Origin: Allobosea sp. BH3
Lineage (GTDB): Bacteria > Pseudomonadota > Alphaproteobacteria > Rhizobiales > Beijerinckiaceae
Assembly: GCF_025499465.1 (NCBI RefSeq)
Contig: NZ_JAIMCA010000002.1
Coordinates: 62,001-126,000 of the forward strand
DNA: 64,000 nt
Reading direction: 5' to 3'
Shown: positions 19,199-27,717 of the stretch, piece by piece
Layout of the letters: each line of letters begins with the position of its first letter
Position numbering within the stretch: position 1 is the stretch's first letter
Program-made: the position numbers and the translations under genes
Notes under the pieces: model-generated
What the model saw: the letters and a program-made list of their open reading frames with translations, nothing else
What the model was told of the DNA's origin: nothing
Database searches by the model: none

Positions 19199-21358
19199 AT
19201 GCGCCTGGATCAGGATCGCCCCGTACGGAGCACCGCTTCACGCAGGCGCAGCAGCCTGCCGTCAGCGCCCAAGGCGGAGAAGCGCTGCAAGGAAACGCTC
19301 GTCCATGGCGTGACGCTGCGGGACGACTATGACTGGCTGCGCGCGGAGAACTGGAAGGATGTCCTGCGGGACCCCGACGTGCTGCCCCAGGATATCCGCA
19401 AGCATCTCGAGGCTGAGAACGCCTATTGCAAGAAGCTGATGGCGCCGACGCGACAGCTCCAGCGGGATCTCGTCAAGGAGATGCGCGGGCGCATCAAGGA
19501 GGACGATTCGAGCGTCCCTCAACCGGACGGGCCGTTCCTCTACTATACGCGTTACCGCAAGGGCGCAGAGCATCCGCTGGTCTGCAGGCGGCCTCGCCGC
19601 GAGAAAAGCCGCGAGCAGATCATGCTCGATGCCGACGCGCTGGCCGAGGGCAAGGATTTCTTCGATCTCGGCGATGCCTCGCACAGCCCTGATCACAAGC
19701 TGCTGGCCTGGAGCGCGGACGAGGCCGGGTCCGAGCTCCATACGATTCGCGTGCGCGACCTCGCCACGGGCACAGACCTTCCCGACCTGATCCAGGATAC
19801 GACCGGCGAGATCGTCTGGGCGAATGATTCGCTCTCCTTCGCCTATGTCGCGCTCGATGCCGACCATCGCCCGTCACGCGTGCTGCGTCACCGCCTCGGC
19901 ACGCCGGCGGCTGAGGACGAACTGCTGCATGACGAAGCCGATGCCGGAATGTTCGTTGACATCGACGAGACGCAGTCGGGCCGCTTCCTGCTGATCACGA
20001 TCAGCGATCACGAGACATCCGAGACCCGCATCCTGGATCTCGACGATCCAAACGGACGGCCTGCTCTCGTCGCTGCCCGGCAGGTCGGCCGGCAATACGG
20101 GCTGGAGCATAACGGCGAGGATTTCCTGATCCTGACCAATGCCGACGGGGCGGAGGACTTCAAGATCGTGACCGCGCCGGCGGCCACGCCGGGGCCGGAG
20201 GGCTGGCGCGACCTGGTTCCTCACCGCTCCGGCCGGCTGATCATCAGCCATCTCTGCCTTAAGGGACGGTTGATCCGGCTCGAGCGGGAGGACGGGCTGC
20301 CCAGGATCGTCATCCGGGACCTCGCGAGCGGAGCTGAAAGCAGCATCGCCTTCGACGAGGAGGCCTATGGCCTCGGCATGGATGGCGGCTACGAGTTCGA
20401 CACCGATACGCTGCGCTTCATCTATGCCTCGATGGCGCGCCCGGCCGAAACCTACGACTACAACCTCGCCACCGGCGAGCGAACCCTGCTGAAGCGGCAG
20501 GAAGTGCCGTCAGGCCACGATCCCGAGGCCTATCGCGTGCGCCGCATCTTCGCGACGGCGCAGGATGGCGAGCGCGTACCGGTCTCGATCCTGCACCGGG
20601 CCGATACACCACTCGACGGCTCGGCGCCCTGCCTGCTCTACGGCTACGGCTCCTATGGCTCGGCGATGTCGGCCTCCTTCCGAACACGGCCGCTCAGCCT
20701 CGTCGACCGGGGCTTCGTCTATGCGATCGCCCATGTGCGCGGCGGCACAGACAAGGGCTGGCGCTGGTATCTCGACGGCAAGCGCGAGAACAAGCGCAAC
20801 ACCTTCACCGACTTCATCGCCGCCGCAGGGGCGCTGATCGATGCGCGCTTCACGGCCCGCGGCCGGATCGTTGCCGAGGGCGGCAGCGCCGGCGGCATGC
20901 TGATGGGCGCTGTCGCGAACATGGCGCCGGAGCTCTTCGCCGGCATCGTGGCGGAGGTGCCCTTCGTCGACGTGCTCAACACCATCCTCGACGACACCCT
21001 GCCGCTGACGCCGCCGGAATGGCCGGAATGGGGCGACCCGATCCGCGATCTGCAGGCCTTCGAGACGATCCGCAGCTACTCGCCCTACGACAATGTCACG
21101 CCACAGGCCTATCCGCCGATCCTGGCCATGGGCGGGCTCACCGATCCGCGCGTCACCTATTGGGAACCGGCGAAATGGGTCGCGAAGCTGCGCGCCACCA
21201 TGACGGGCGGCGGGCCGGTGATGCTCCACACGAATATGGATGCGGGCCATGGCGGCTCCGCCGGCCGCTTCGACTCGCTGAAGGAGACGGCACTGGCCTA
21301 CGCCTTCGCCATCCACGCGGTGGGCGAAGGCTGGCCGGCGGCGGCGAAGGCCGGGTGA
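19199..21358 (+). CDS. ptrB: S9 family peptidase, oligopeptidase B
   Basis: Serine oligopeptidase cleaving short peptides after basic residues, 719 residues, probably cytosolic. The N-terminal part is a seven-bladed beta-propeller (about 90-440) that restricts access. The C-terminal alpha/beta hydrolase domain has the nucleophile in GGSAGGML (about residue 563), the Asp in GLTDPRVTYWEP and the His in DAGHGGSAGR. The family also begins with a YDWLRAENWKDV-type segment as here. The stop at 21358 abuts the stop of the convergent gene at 21359 with no spacer. Identification is good; fine specificity is inferred. Confidence 0.92.
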   Translation: MRLDQDRPVRSTASRRRSSLPSAPKAEKRCKETLVHGVTLRDDYDWLRAENWKDVLRDPDVLPQDIRKHLEAENAYCKKLMAPTRQLQRDLVKEMRGRIKEDDSSVPQPDGPFLYYTRYRKGAEHPLVCRRPRREKSREQIMLDADALAEGKDFFDLGDASHSPDHKLLAWSADEAGSELHTIRVRDLATGTDLPDLIQDTTGEIVWANDSLSFAYVALDADHRPSRVLRHRLGTPAAEDELLHDEADAGMFVDIDETQSGRFLLITISDHETSETRILDLDDPNGRPALVAARQVGRQYGLEHNGEDFLILTNADGAEDFKIVTAPAATPGPEGWRDLVPHRSGRLIISHLCLKGRLIRLEREDGLPRIVIRDLASGAESSIAFDEEAYGLGMDGGYEFDTDTLRFIYASMARPAETYDYNLATGERTLLKRQEVPSGHDPEAYRVRRIFATAQDGERVPVSILHRADTPLDGSAPCLLYGYGSYGSAMSASFRTRPLSLVDRGFVYAIAHVRGGTDKGWRWYLDGKRENKRNTFTDFIAAAGALIDARFTARGRIVAEGGSAGGMLMGAVANMAPELFAGIVAEVPFVDVLNTILDDTLPLTPPEWPEWGDPIRDLQAFETIRSYSPYDNVTPQAYPPILAMGGLTDPRVTYWEPAKWVAKLRATMTGGGPVMLHTNMDAGHGGSAGRFDSLKETALAYAFAIHAVGEGWPAAAKAG

Positions 21359-22885
21359 TCAGCCCCCCAGCCGGCTTTTCTCGCTGGCGAGATAGACCTT
21401 GAGTTCGTCCATCGACGCGAAGGAGTATTCGCCGTCCGGCGTGCGGGCGCGGATAGAGCCATCGGCAAAGATGGTAAAATGCGCATCGCCGACCTGATAG
21501 GCGCCGACGACGCCCTCCTCGGAGGCTGCCGGCTCCGGCGGGGCGACCTGCTCTTCGGCCTCGCCCCCCTCGGGTTCGAACTCGGGCTCCGCGAACTCGG
21601 CTGCAGGCTCGGCGATATCGGCCTCCGCAACGGGCTGGTCATGCTCCGGTTCCGCTGCGTCCCCGGGGAAAGCAACTGTCTGCGGCTCGCGGACCTCCGG
21701 CACCTCGGCGCCGAAACGCGGCATGTCCATAGGTGCCGGCCAGAGCGGAGATGCGACTTCGGACGGCTCGGGCTCGTTGGCCGGGAGCGGCGCCTCGAAC
21801 CAGGGTTCCTTGCGGGGCGAGGCCCGGTCCATCCAGGATTCGGCCACGGCGAAGGGGTCCGCTTCCGGCTCCGGCGCCGGCGCCGGAGCTGGCTCGACGC
21901 GCTCGCTTTCAGGCGATGATTGTCGCAGATGGCCGGTCAGGCTTTCGCGCAGAGCGCTGAAATCGTCGAGATTGCTGGAGGACGCGGCCCGGCCGAACTC
22001 CTCGCCACGGGTGGCACCCACATCTGCTTCGACGTCGTCTCCCACTTCATCCTGCGGCTCCGGCGCCGACATAGGCTCCGGCTCCTCAGCGAGTGCCTGC
22101 TCGCGGAGATCGGCCGGCTCCTCGGCGGGAGGCTCATGATCGGCGGGCGGCCGATAGCCGAAATGCGCGAAGTAGTCAGAATGAGCGAGCGCCTCGTCCT
22201 CACTGATCGGTTGCACCTTGGCCGAGACGATCTCCGCAGGCTCGTGGCTCTCGGTCGAAACGGCAACCGGGGGTTCCTCGGTGTCATGCGGTTCGACGGG
22301 CCCTTCGGACAGGCTGCGCGCGAACATGTCCGGCAGCGGCGGCCCCTCGGCTGCCGGAATCTCGGTTTCGGCGTCTTCGGGCTCGGGAGCGGGATCACGC
22401 AGGCGCCGGGCGACGAGATCGCCGAAAAGGTCGAAGTCGGTGGCAGCGGGCTTCGGAGTGGCGGGCGTCTCCTCCAGAGCCGGTGCGGACAGCGCCTCCG
22501 CCACAGCGCCAGCAGCCGCGGCAGAGACAGCGGCGGGCACCAGAACCGGCATCGACGCGGGCGGCATCCTGAATTCAGCAGGTGCGCCGACGGCCACCGG
22601 GGCTGCGAGGCGCGCCTCGGATGCTTCGAGCAGGGATTCGCGGACCCCTTTCAGCTCCTTCAGCACCCAGGTCAGCGACAACAGGATCAGCCCCGCCGTG
22701 CTGGCGATCGAGCCGATGATGACCTGCGTGAAGCCGCGTTCCAGGACGAGATAGGGCCAGCCATCGAAGATGGCATAGGCGCCTCCGCCGAAGAGAACGA
22801 GCCCCAGAACAGTGAAGATCGCGATCAATTCCCAGGTCCTCGAATGGCCAGCGACAGCGCCGGCGACGACGCAACGCGACAGCAT
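21359..22885 (-). CDS. membrane protein with long Glu/Pro-rich region, function unknown
   Basis: 508 residues. Two membrane helices near the N-terminus (about 20-42 and 52-72, WELIAIFTVLGLVLFGGGAY and TQVIIGSIASTAGLILLSL), then a very long disordered region (about 80-450) rich in Glu, Pro and Ala with repeated EPEPE-type segments, and a small C-terminal domain (about 455-508) with GDAHFTIFADGSIRARTPDG and FASMDELKVYLASEK. The architecture suggests a tether reaching from the inner membrane, with the folded tip probably cytoplasmic. I know of no named family. The start is uncertain by some codons. The convergent stop abuts ptrB. Confidence 0.75.
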   Translation of the reverse strand: MLSRCVVAGAVAGHSRTWELIAIFTVLGLVLFGGGAYAIFDGWPYLVLERGFTQVIIGSIASTAGLILLSLTWVLKELKGVRESLLEASEARLAAPVAVGAPAEFRMPPASMPVLVPAAVSAAAAGAVAEALSAPALEETPATPKPAATDFDLFGDLVARRLRDPAPEPEDAETEIPAAEGPPLPDMFARSLSEGPVEPHDTEEPPVAVSTESHEPAEIVSAKVQPISEDEALAHSDYFAHFGYRPPADHEPPAEEPADLREQALAEEPEPMSAPEPQDEVGDDVEADVGATRGEEFGRAASSSNLDDFSALRESLTGHLRQSSPESERVEPAPAPAPEPEADPFAVAESWMDRASPRKEPWFEAPLPANEPEPSEVASPLWPAPMDMPRFGAEVPEVREPQTVAFPGDAAEPEHDQPVAEADIAEPAAEFAEPEFEPEGGEAEEQVAPPEPAASEEGVVGAYQVGDAHFTIFADGSIRARTPDGEYSFASMDELKVYLASEKSRLGG

Positions 22886-23117
22886 TATCTAACGTATTGA
22901 ATAAGAGAGAGTTTCCTATGGGAACGGCTTAGAGCGACGAATCTGGCGCGATTGTGGCCGTCTGTCGAGAAGACATGAACCTTTCGCAGCCGGGGCGGTT
23001 GTCGAGGCAGGCCGGTAGGCTTAACTATCGCGGGGAATGGCAGGGCTTCCGAGGCTCGCCCTCCCCAGTGGCAAGCCATTCTCATTCAAGCGATTTCATA
23101 GCCTAAGGAGAGGCCTC

Positions 23118-23711
23118 ATGTCCTTCACCCTTCCCGATCTGCCCTACGCCCATGACGCACTCCAGCCCTTCATGTCGAAGGAAACGTTGGAGTACCATCA
23201 CGACAAGCACCACCTCGCTTACGTCACCAACGGCAACAACGCGATCAAGGGGACCGAATTCGAGGGCAAGTCTCTCGAGGAGATCGTCAAGGGCTCCTAC
23301 GGCAAGAACCCGGCCGTCTTCAACAATGCCGGCCAGCACTACAACCACCTGCATTTCTGGAAGTGGATGAAGCCCAACGGCGGCGGCAAGATCCCGGGCG
23401 AGCTCGAGAAGGCGATCGCCGATTCCTTCGGCTCCGTCGAGAAGTTCAAGGAAGACTTCGTCGCGGCGGGCGTCGGCCAGTTCGGCTCCGGCTGGGCCTG
23501 GCTCGAGGTGAAGGGCGGCAAGCTCGCCATCAGCAAGACCCCGAACGGTGAGAGCCCGCTGGTGCACGGCGCCACGCCGATCCTCGGCGTCGACGTCTGG
23601 GAGCACTCCTACTACATCGACTACCGCAACCGTCGTCCCGACTACCTCAAGGCCTTCCTCGAGAGCCTGGTGAACTGGGAGTATGTCGCGGAGCTCTACG
23701 CCAAGGCGTGA
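23118..23711 (+). CDS. sodB: superoxide dismutase, Fe/Mn family
   Basis: Converts superoxide to oxygen and hydrogen peroxide in the cytoplasm; 197 residues. The metal ligands lie in YHHDKHH (His27), NNAGQHYNHLHFW (His near 78) and DVWEHSYYIDYRN (Asp and His). The Gln in NAGQHYNH is at the position typical of Fe-type enzymes, so Fe or cambialistic use is likely, but metal choice cannot be fixed by eye. The ATG at 23118 is preceded by AAGGAG. A rho-independent terminator follows at 23738. Single-gene unit. Confidence 0.95.
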   Translation: MSFTLPDLPYAHDALQPFMSKETLEYHHDKHHLAYVTNGNNAIKGTEFEGKSLEEIVKGSYGKNPAVFNNAGQHYNHLHFWKWMKPNGGGKIPGELEKAIADSFGSVEKFKEDFVAAGVGQFGSGWAWLEVKGGKLAISKTPNGESPLVHGATPILGVDVWEHSYYIDYRNRRPDYLKAFLESLVNWEYVAELYAKA

Positions 23712-23737
23712 GCCGGGCGTCAGCGACAGAATGCAGA

Positions 23738-23764
23738 ACGGGGCCTCGCGGCCCCGTTTTTATT
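23738..23764 (+). terminator. rho-independent terminator of the superoxide dismutase gene
   Basis: Perfect 8-bp stem ACGGGGCC / GGCCCCGT with a TCGC loop (23738-23757), followed by a T-rich run (TTTTTATTT). It lies between convergent genes. Confidence 0.85.
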
Positions 23765-23784
23765 TGCCCGGACGGAGGGGCCGA

Positions 23785-25473
23785 TCAGGCGGCGACGTTG
23801 CGCAGGAACTGTTCCACCGTCGAATCGAGGCGCTGGGCCTGGGCGGCGACCTCGCCGGCCGAACCGCGCACCTGCTCGGCCGAGCGGCCCGTCTCCTCGA
23901 CACTGTCGGCGAGCACGCTCAGATCGCTCGACACCGAGAGGGCCGAGGAGCTCGCCATCGCCACACCGCTGGCGATTTCGCCGGTGGCGATCGCCTGCTG
24001 CTCAATGGAGATCGCCACCGCATTGGCGAATTTCTCGATGGCGTTCATGCGTTCGGCGATGTTCTGGATCGCCTCGACGACCTGGCCGGTGGCGCCCTGG
24101 ATGGCCGCGACCTGAGCGACGATGCGGTCGGTCGCGTCGGCCGTCTGGGCGGCCAGCGACTTGACCTCGTTGGCGACGACGGCGAAGCCGCGGCCGGCCT
24201 CGCCCGCACGGGCGGCCTCGATGGTGGCATTCAGCGCGAGCAGGTTGGTCTGGGCGGCGATGTCGCGGATTAGGTTGACGACCTCGCCGATGGCGCGGGC
24301 AGTCTCGTCGAGATCGCTGACCGAATCGGCGGTGTCACGGGAAGCCGAAGCCGCCTCGACGATCTCGGTGCGGACGCGCCGCACCTGGAACTCGACCTCG
24401 CGGATGGCCGCGCCCATCTCCTCGGCCGCCTGGGCGGCGCTTTCGACGTTACCCGAGGCGCCATGGGCGTTGTCGGCGGCGCGGGCCGCGCGCTCGGAGG
24501 ATTCCTGAGCGACGCGGGCGAGCCCGCCGGACGCCTCGCGCATCCGCTCGGCATTGCTCTTGAAGGCTTCCAGCGCGAGGCCGACCTCGCTGCGGAAGGA
24601 GGTGATCGCCGTATCGACCGCCTGCTGATGGGCGCGGCGCTCGACCTCGGACGCGCTCTGGCGGGCCTCGAGCGTCGCCCGCTCCCCAAGGCGGACCTTG
24701 AGCACGCCGAGCGCGCGGGCGATCGAACCGATCTCGTCGGCCCTGTCCAGAGCGTCAATCGGGGTGTCGAGCTGGCCGTCGGAGATGCTGACGATGGCCT
24801 TGGTCATATTCCGGAGCGGGCGCATCGTGCGCGACAGCGAGAACCAGAGCACCGGCCCAAGCACGATCAGGATCAGCATGCCGAGGCCGATGGTGACAAA
24901 TTGCTCCCAGGCCGCGCGAGCAAGGAGCCGGGTCTTGTCGAAACGGATCGCGACGTAGCCGATTTTCTTCTGCTGGCTGCCGACCCGGACGGCCTGGACC
25001 TTGGTCAGGAAGGTGCCGTCTTCGATGTCGATCTCGTTGCGGTTCTCGAGCGCCTTCCAGGGCTCTTCGCCGATGACCTTGGTCAGCCAGCGCGGCGTCA
25101 GCGAAAGCCGGGCCTCCTCGTCGCGGCCGGCCGATGCCATGGTCGCGAGATCGTCCCCGACCATGCCGGCGTCGAAATCCGGATCGCGGCGCAGCGAAGA
25201 GAGAATGTAGCCGAGTGTGTTGGTGTCGCGCGAGAGGATGAGCGAAGGGGCGGCATTGACCACCATGAGGGTCAACGCCGAAACCTTCTGGTCGAGATCA
25301 GCCCGCGTGCGATTGTCGTTGTAGCGGGCGATCGCCACCACGACGAGCAGGATCGCAACGGCCACGATCGCGACGGCCGACGCCGCGATCTGCCGGCTGA
25401 GGGAGCTGGAACCTCGCATGCCCGGCTGCGCCTTCACGCCGGGGCCGGCGGCTCGCCTGAACCACTTCATCAA
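23785..25473 (-). CDS. methyl-accepting chemotaxis protein
   Basis: 562-residue transmembrane chemoreceptor. First membrane helix about 27-48 ([20 protein letters not shown]), a periplasmic sensor domain (about 50-185, single-cache size), second helix about 190-212 ([20 protein letters not shown]), HAMP (about 212-265), and a cytoplasmic signalling coiled coil with the hairpin tip [38 protein letters not shown]. No C-terminal NWETF-type pentapeptide. Ligand unknown. No che genes are adjacent, so it works with a core cluster elsewhere. Convergent with the dismutase gene. Confidence 0.93.
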   Translation of the reverse strand: MMKWFRRAAGPGVKAQPGMRGSSSLSRQIAASAVAIVAVAILLVVVAIARYNDNRTRADLDQKVSALTLMVVNAAPSLILSRDTNTLGYILSSLRRDPDFDAGMVGDDLATMASAGRDEEARLSLTPRWLTKVIGEEPWKALENRNEIDIEDGTFLTKVQAVRVGSQQKKIGYVAIRFDKTRLLARAAWEQFVTIGLGMLILIVLGPVLWFSLSRTMRPLRNMTKAIVSISDGQLDTPIDALDRADEIGSIARALGVLKVRLGERATLEARQSASEVERRAHQQAVDTAITSFRSEVGLALEAFKSNAERMREASGGLARVAQESSERAARAADNAHGASGNVESAAQAAEEMGAAIREVEFQVRRVRTEIVEAASASRDTADSVSDLDETARAIGEVVNLIRDIAAQTNLLALNATIEAARAGEAGRGFAVVANEVKSLAAQTADATDRIVAQVAAIQGATGQVVEAIQNIAERMNAIEKFANAVAISIEQQAIATGEIASGVAMASSSALSVSSDLSVLADSVEETGRSAEQVRGSAGEVAAQAQRLDSTVEQFLRNVAA

Positions 25474-25582
25474 GCCGATGATCTCCGAAACCGGCGCAGG
25501 TCGCTCTCAAAGCGAGGCGCCACCTCATTCGACCTGGAGTTTGGCCGATCCGGGTAAACAAATCGCTTGCGATACAGGAGCT

Positions 25583-26416
25583 TCAGCCGACCAGATCGCG
25601 GAAGCGGCGCATCGGCATACCGGGCGGAGGCGTGAAGTGAGCCAGCGCTTCATGCTCGACAGGCCGCGTCGTTACCACGGGATCGAGCGTGGCCAGTTCG
25701 TCGTCTACGAACCCCGGGTGACACATGACCAGATGGACCGGCCCGGGCGCGATCAGGAAGCGCTTCAGGTCCGCGCCGAAATCCCGACTCGGATCGAAGG
25801 GAGCGAAGCCGGAAAAGCCTCGATTGACCGGAAACTCCCGCCGGAGAGCCGCGCGTCGGAAACCCGTCGCAAGGCCGGCGACGACGAGTGCCTTGGTGAT
25901 GGCGACGCCGCGCGCACGGATCGCGGCGGGCCGGTCCGCGGGATCGCGCAGATAGAGGGACCCGGCCTTGTAGCGCAGGGCGACATGGTCCAGCAGCGCG
26001 CGCCGCACGCCGGGCAGCACATGGACGTGCTGGTGGCCATCGACGAAATCGGGCTGGCGCCCGAGCGCCTCCTCGAAGGCGTCGAGCTGGCGGTCGATCT
26101 CGACAGCGATCTCGGCTCGCACCGTCCGCGACGAGAGCGCGGCGCGGGCCAGATCCTTGAGACCGGGCAGGCGGCCGCCCGGAGCCAGCCGCGGCATCGC
26201 CGAGAGCGGGGCCGCGCAGGTAAGGTTGAGATGCAGGCCGAGATCGGCCTTGCCAGCGAAGGCGGCGAGTTCCCGAGCCAGCCGGCGCCAATGCGGCCGG
26301 TTCGTCATCGCGCTCGTCGCCGAGAGCTTGCCGGCCCCGAGCAGATCGAGGATCGAGCGGCTGACTCCCTCCGTCAGGGCGAAATCGTCGGCGCAGAGGA
26401 TGAAGCCCGTCGCCAT
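25583..26416 (-). CDS. ChbG/HpnK family (YdjC-like) carbohydrate deacetylase
   Basis: 277-residue metal-dependent deacetylase. It has the N-terminal FILCADDFALTEGVSRSI, where the first Asp is a metal or catalytic residue, and the HxxxH-type motif DGHQHVHVLPGVR. Family members deacetylate chito-oligosaccharides (ChbG), hopanoid glucosamine (HpnK) or undecaprenyl-phosphate GalNAc (NaxD). The ATG at 26416 was chosen because the family begins right before the ADDF segment. It is divergent from a polyprenyl-phosphate glycosyltransferase gene (121 bp away), a pairing that resembles FlmF2/NaxD of Francisella and points to a lipid-linked amino sugar, possibly for lipid A. Confidence 0.85.
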   Translation of the reverse strand: MATGFILCADDFALTEGVSRSILDLLGAGKLSATSAMTNRPHWRRLARELAAFAGKADLGLHLNLTCAAPLSAMPRLAPGGRLPGLKDLARAALSSRTVRAEIAVEIDRQLDAFEEALGRQPDFVDGHQHVHVLPGVRRALLDHVALRYKAGSLYLRDPADRPAAIRARGVAITKALVVAGLATGFRRAALRREFPVNRGFSGFAPFDPSRDFGADLKRFLIAPGPVHLVMCHPGFVDDELATLDPVVTTRPVEHEALAHFTPPPGMPMRRFRDLVG

Positions 26417-26537
26417 CGCGTCTTGTTGTCCTTCGTTCAGCTTGGAACCGCTATAGCGCGGCAGGCTTGTCGGCCGGCAAGCTTTAAGGTTCTGTGCGTC
26501 GCGCGTCATCCCGGGGGATCGCGCCAAGAGGTCGTTC

Positions 26538-27572
26538 GTGTCGGACATCGCGTCCCATCCAGCCCTGCATCCAGGCCGGCCCGGCGAGAGCCGCCCGGAG
26601 CTCTCCATCGTCGTTCCCGTCCATAACGAGGCGGAGAACCTGCCGCTGCTGGTCGCGCAGCTTCAGGCCGTGCTGGAAAAGGCCGTCTCCTCATGGGAAC
26701 TCGTCTGCGTCGACGACGGCAGCCGCGACGACACGCTCGATGTCATCCGCCGCCTGAACGCTGCCGATCCGCGGATCAGCGCCGTCTCCTTCAGCCGCAA
26801 TTTCGGGAAGGAGATCGCCATCGCCGCCGGGCTCGATCATGCCAAGGGCGATGCCGTGATCATCATGGACGCCGATCTCCAGCATCCGCCGGAAACGATT
26901 CCCGCCTTCCTGGAGAAGTGGCGCGAAGGCTATCTCAACGTCTATGGCCAGCGCACCGACCGCGAGGGCGAAACACGGCTGAAGCGGAATTTCGCCAAGA
27001 TCTTCTACCGCATCTTCTCTTATTTCGGCGAAACGCCGCTGCCGGAGGGCGCCGGCGATTTCCGCCTGCTCGACCGCAAGGCCGTCGATGCGCTGAGATC
27101 CCTGCCGGAGCGGGCGCGCTTCTCCAAGGGGCTCTATGCCTGGGTCGGCTTCCGCTCCATCGGCGTGCCCTTCCATGTCGCCGAGCGCGAGCACGGCCAG
27201 TCCAAGTTCAAATACCGCAAGCTGTTCTCCTTCGCCTTCGACGGGCTCTCCTCCTTCTCGACCGTGCCGCTCAAGGTCGCGACCTGGTCGGGCGTGCTGA
27301 TCGCGTTCATCGCGACGCTGACGGCCGGCTACTTCCTCCTGCGCACGCTGTTCTATGGCACCGATCTGCCCGGCTTCCCCTCGCTGATCGTCTCGATCAT
27401 GTTCTTCTCCGGTATCCAGCTCGTCTCGCTCGGCATGATCGGGGAGTATGTCGGGCGCATCTTCGCCGAAGTGAAGCGCCGGCCGCTCTATCTGATCGGG
27501 GAGCGCGTCGGCTTCGACGCCCGCACCGTCGACCATCCGCGCGGCGACGCGCTGCCGCCGCTGATCCGTTGA
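26538..27572 (+). CDS. GT2 polyprenyl-phosphate glycosyltransferase (DPM1/ArnC-like)
   Basis: 344-residue membrane-bound transferase expected to move a sugar from a nucleotide donor to polyprenyl phosphate. The GT-A domain has SIVVPVHNEAENLP, VDDGSRDDT and DADLQHPPE, with Asp pairs for metal and nucleotide. The C-terminal part has two membrane helices (about 255-277 and 288-310) as in ArnC, GtrB and FlmF2. The start is GTG, preceded by AAGAGG. The divergent neighbour is the YdjC-like deacetylase; murJ follows 145 bp downstream after a large repeat. The sugar is not predictable. Confidence 0.9.
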   Translation: MSDIASHPALHPGRPGESRPELSIVVPVHNEAENLPLLVAQLQAVLEKAVSSWELVCVDDGSRDDTLDVIRRLNAADPRISAVSFSRNFGKEIAIAAGLDHAKGDAVIIMDADLQHPPETIPAFLEKWREGYLNVYGQRTDREGETRLKRNFAKIFYRIFSYFGETPLPEGAGDFRLLDRKAVDALRSLPERARFSKGLYAWVGFRSIGVPFHVAEREHGQSKFKYRKLFSFAFDGLSSFSTVPLKVATWSGVLIAFIATLTAGYFLLRTLFYGTDLPGFPSLIVSIMFFSGIQLVSLGMIGEYVGRIFAEVKRRPLYLIGERVGFDARTVDHPRGDALPPLIR

Positions 27573-27588
27573 CGGGTCCTGCTGCCTG

Positions 27589-27686
27589 CGTCATTGCGAG
27601 CGCAGCGAAGCAACCCAGGGGGACTGGGTTGAACGTCTCGCCCGGTCTCCCTGGGTTGCTTCGTCGCTTCGCTCCTCGCAATGACG
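27589..27686. repeat. 98-bp dispersed inverted-repeat element, family A copy 1
   Basis: Large imperfect palindrome. The termini CGTCATTGCGAG / CTCGCAATGACG are exact inverses, and inner arms CGCAGCGAAGCAACCCAGGG and CCCTGGGTTGCTTCGTCGCT pair over most of their length. It occupies most of the gap between the GT2 gene and murJ. A homologous copy is at 31365-31464. Sequences of this type (CGTCATTGCGAGCGAAGCGAAGCAATCC) are known as dispersed intergenic repeats in many bacterial genomes. Confidence 0.85.
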
Positions 27687-27717
27687 GCGTGGTTTCCCGC
27701 GAATCCGGCAGGTCCTG

